A stretch of DNA of 64,000 nucleotides. It comes from Nageia nagi. Its lineage: Eukaryota; Pinophyta. The notes below the pieces were generated by a model. That model was not told the DNA's origin, did no database searches, and was given only the letters and a program-made list of their open reading frames with translations. This document shows, one piece after another, positions 61,600 through 64,000 of this stretch; position 1 is the stretch's first letter, and every line of letters starts with the position of its first letter. The stretch is from assembly GCA_050084985.1 (NCBI GenBank), contig JBITNC010000001.1:133858001-133922000 (forward strand). Reading direction: 5' to 3'. The position numbers were made by a program, and so were the translations under genes.

Positions 61600-64000
61600 G
61601 TGTGTTATCTTACAATACTTCGAAAGTTGTCATAAGTTTTTAAAGAAAGTATATAATAAAGAAAAGAAAAAGTGAGAATGAGATCGAATACTAGCTAGAC
61701 TTCAAAGAGGTAATCGCAATGCAGCATTGTCTAATTACTCTTTCTCTCTGATCAGTTAAGAAATCTTGTTCAATTCAATAAAGTCCTTGAAATGAATGAC
61801 TATTGTGCAATCATTCCAAAGATGAGTGAGAAGCAGAATTGATTATCAGTACTCTGTGAACAAAACCGTTGCAACCAAGTGGACAAACTGTGAGTGAAGG
61901 TGGATAGTTTTGAACAAAATATTTCGGAAGATGTCTTAAGAGAAAATCAATTCAAAATACTATGCACTTAACAAGCAAGTGATGAATTAGCAACAATTCA
62001 AGACAATTCAAACATTTTCAAAAGTTTACAACAAATTCTCCTAAAAATCGAAAGTTTTCAAAGAGAAGGCACAAAACGATTTGAATTACAATAATTGTCC
62101 TTAAAAGATCAATCCACCACTCCCATAGATGAAAACACACTTTGAATCAACTTGTAGCCATTTGTATTATGTTTGCAAAAGAGAATTGCATAAGTAGATC
62201 AATTTGCTCCTCAATTGCAAAAAATTTCAATTTTGAAAAAGATTGAAAATTTCTTGGATTACAACATTCTACCTCAAAATGTGACCCTCTATGGTCTATT
62301 TATAGACATTTTACATCAAAATTTGAGGGTGTTGCCCTAATTCCTAAAAAAGCTTTAAAATGCTAATTTGAATGCTAAATTGAGATTACAATATTGTTTT
62401 AGTAAGAGAACAATCTTATCCCATTCAAATATGCTAAAAATAAAATATTTACAAAAATGGATGCCCTCTGACATGCATTTCAAGGTGTTTTGCATCAATT
62501 TGTCGAAAATTGGAGCTTCAAATCCTCGTTTTGGATCCTTCTGACAACATTTTGAGCTCCTTCCTTCTTTGAATCTAGATTTGCCTGTGATGTGATCATT
62601 GTGGCAAATTTTCAAGGGATTCTAAGAGAATTTTTTGAAAAAGTCGATTATTTGGTGTATTTTTCAAAAAAGAAAAAGAGGGATCCGAAATTTGAAAATT
62701 TTTTAAAAAGTAGATTTGAGCTTATGGATGGATGGAGGATAGAATTATAAGACACTTGGCAAGTTTTGAGAGGTTTTAGAGCTTTTTTGGGAGGTTTTAT
62801 GAAGGATTAGAGATTTGGGCAATTTTTTCCAATTTCACGTCTATGGATTTCGTTTGGTAGAAAAAAGTGAAATTTCCATAGGAATGAAAAATGCCTCTTA
62901 GATTTTTGAGCCCTTTAACTTGCTCAAATTCAAAAATTCTCAAGTTAAAAGTTGCTTAAAATGTGCTCTTCAATACAATGAAGCCAAAATTTTCGATTTT
63001 TTGAGCAAAATTTTCGATTTTTTGAGCAAAATTTGATGTTCCTCCTAGAGTTAGGTGCAAGTTTTCACCTCATTGGAATTCCATAAACTTGAAAAACTGC
63101 ACCTATCTATTTGTTGCTTTTAAGTTGCTCAAATTTGAAAATTTGAAGCATTAAATATTCTCAAAAACCACTTTCCTTGCAAATATGTCAAAAAACTTGA
63201 TTTTTGGGCAAAATTTTCACATTCTCCCATGTTAGGCACCAATTTTCAGGTCTATGGATTCCCAATTGCATGAAAATCTTTGCCTTCTTTTTTGAGGGGT
63301 TGCCATGGCCTAAAATTAAAAATCTCAAGTGTTAAATGTGCTAGAAATGCCTTTTTCTATGCAATGAAGGGGTCCAACTCGATTTTTGAATGAAATTTAT
63401 CAAATTTTTCCAACCTAGGCGCCAAAATTCAGTCCTATGGGTCTTCAATCAGCCCCAAACCTACGCCTAGCTTTTTGTGCCGCCAAACTTGCTCAAAATG
63501 AAAATTTGCAAGTTTAAACCTTCTCAAAATGACCTCCATTACGTACTTATGTCTTCAAACTTGACTTTTGATCATAATTTATCAAATTTTTTTCACCCTA
63601 GACGTTGTTTTCCATTTTTTTGGATTTCCATAGCCTTGAAAAACTGCTCCTAGGCGTTTGGGCATCAAAACTTGCTCAATTTCGAAAAATTGAAGGTGTA
63701 AATGTGCTAGAAATCATCATTTTGACTTAATGAACACCTCAAACTTGATTTTTGATGAAATTTGCACTTTTCCCTCCAAGTGAGGCGCTACTTTTCACTC
63801 CTATGGATTAAGAAAAATTAGGAAAACTGCGCTTAGCTTTTAGGTGCCCAAAAATAGCTCAAATTCAATTTTTCCAAGACCTAAAGGTGCTCTAAATGAT
63901 CTTTTCACCCAATGAAACCTTAGAACTTGTGTTTTGATCAAAAATTATCAATTTTTTTAATTCTAGGCACCATTTTTCACCCCATTGGTTTTGGAAAAAG
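61600..64000 (-). mobile_element. ORF-less TG/CA element, minus strand, cut by the window end
   Basis: The reverse complement of 61,900-62,425 matches the 43,741-44,834 3' domain: GGGATAAGATTGTTCTCTTAC at its start, TATAAATA at about 62,290 and GAGGAGCAAATTGATC further on. Tandem repeats related to those of the 40.7-44.8 kb element follow to the right. Its 3' terminus was not located between 61,400 and 61,700. Confidence 0.65.
62815..64000 (-). repeat. ~183-bp tandem repeat
   Basis: The landmark TTAGG(C/T)(A/G)C recurs at about 63,052, 63,233, 63,416, 63,599, 63,782 and 63,964, that is every 181-183 bp. It is followed each time by TTTTCAC-like sequence and TATGGATT, and preceded by AACTTGATTTTTG. 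A further unit lies to the left near 62,830, lengthened by a local duplication of a TTTTCGATTTTTTGAGCAAA block (62,970-63,030). The array continues beyond the window. Confidence 0.88.

Noticed and set aside
61606-61620. 5' terminus of the minus-strand orphan-ORF element
   Set aside because: TATTGTAAGATAACACA on the minus strand only faintly resembles the family hairpin, and the adjacent bases do not match the ACTAG next to the 3' end.

Overview
The window looks like nuclear DNA of a seed plant with a very large, repeat-filled genome. A gymnosperm such as a conifer, cycad or Ginkgo is my inference: one conserved plant gene is stretched over more than 45 kb by introns of up to 17 kb, and nearly everything between its exons is old, broken transposon DNA. 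Nothing bacterial is present.

The only recognisable host gene is on the minus strand. It is the UV-B photoreceptor UVR8, a seven-bladed RCC1-type propeller. Eight exons are readable, in transcription order 49,662-49,743, 46,032-46,187, 30,680-30,853, 13,400-13,471, 8,368-8,439, 8,059-8,177, 4,093-4,178 and 3,887-3,939. They join in frame and correspond to about residues 143-414 of Arabidopsis UVR8. The first ~142 residues (expected above 49,743) and the last ~26 (expected below 3,887) were not found.

Transposons inside the gene: a Ty1/copia element (17,344-25,614) lies in the 17-kb intron. A Ty3/gypsy element with chromovirus-like pol (31,194-~36,580), cut at its 3' end by a hAT remnant (36,581-37,645), lies in the 15-kb intron together with a LINE 3' fragment (37,760-39,530). 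A second LINE 3' fragment lies at 1-845. All have many stops and none can be active.

The unusual component is a group of elements that I do not recognise. Members start with TGTTGTG-loop-CACAACA, end with CCCAACA-like sequence, and can be flanked by 5-bp target duplications. They have no pol genes and no pair of identical ends. The clearest copy is 50,424-56,489 with GATAC on both sides. From 5' to 3' it has a long array of degenerate ~46-bp palindromes, a TATA box, a decayed ~1,080-codon orphan reading frame and a conserved ~1-kb 3' domain with its own TATA box. A second copy lies tail to tail with it on the minus strand (56,612-~61,400). A shorter copy (15,727-27,159) is split by the copia element. 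A 4.1-kb relative without an ORF lies at 40,716-44,834. Another minus-strand relative enters at the right edge with a ~183-bp tandem repeat. Isolated 3' domains lie at 10,157-11,179 and 14,143-15,018. They could be giant solo LTRs that contain an ORF, or another integrase-mobilised class; sequence alone does not decide.

Smaller repeats include a 126-bp x5 array kept open in one frame (2,176-2,812), a 50-bp x3 array (2,867-3,016) and a 117-bp duplication (46,624-46,856).
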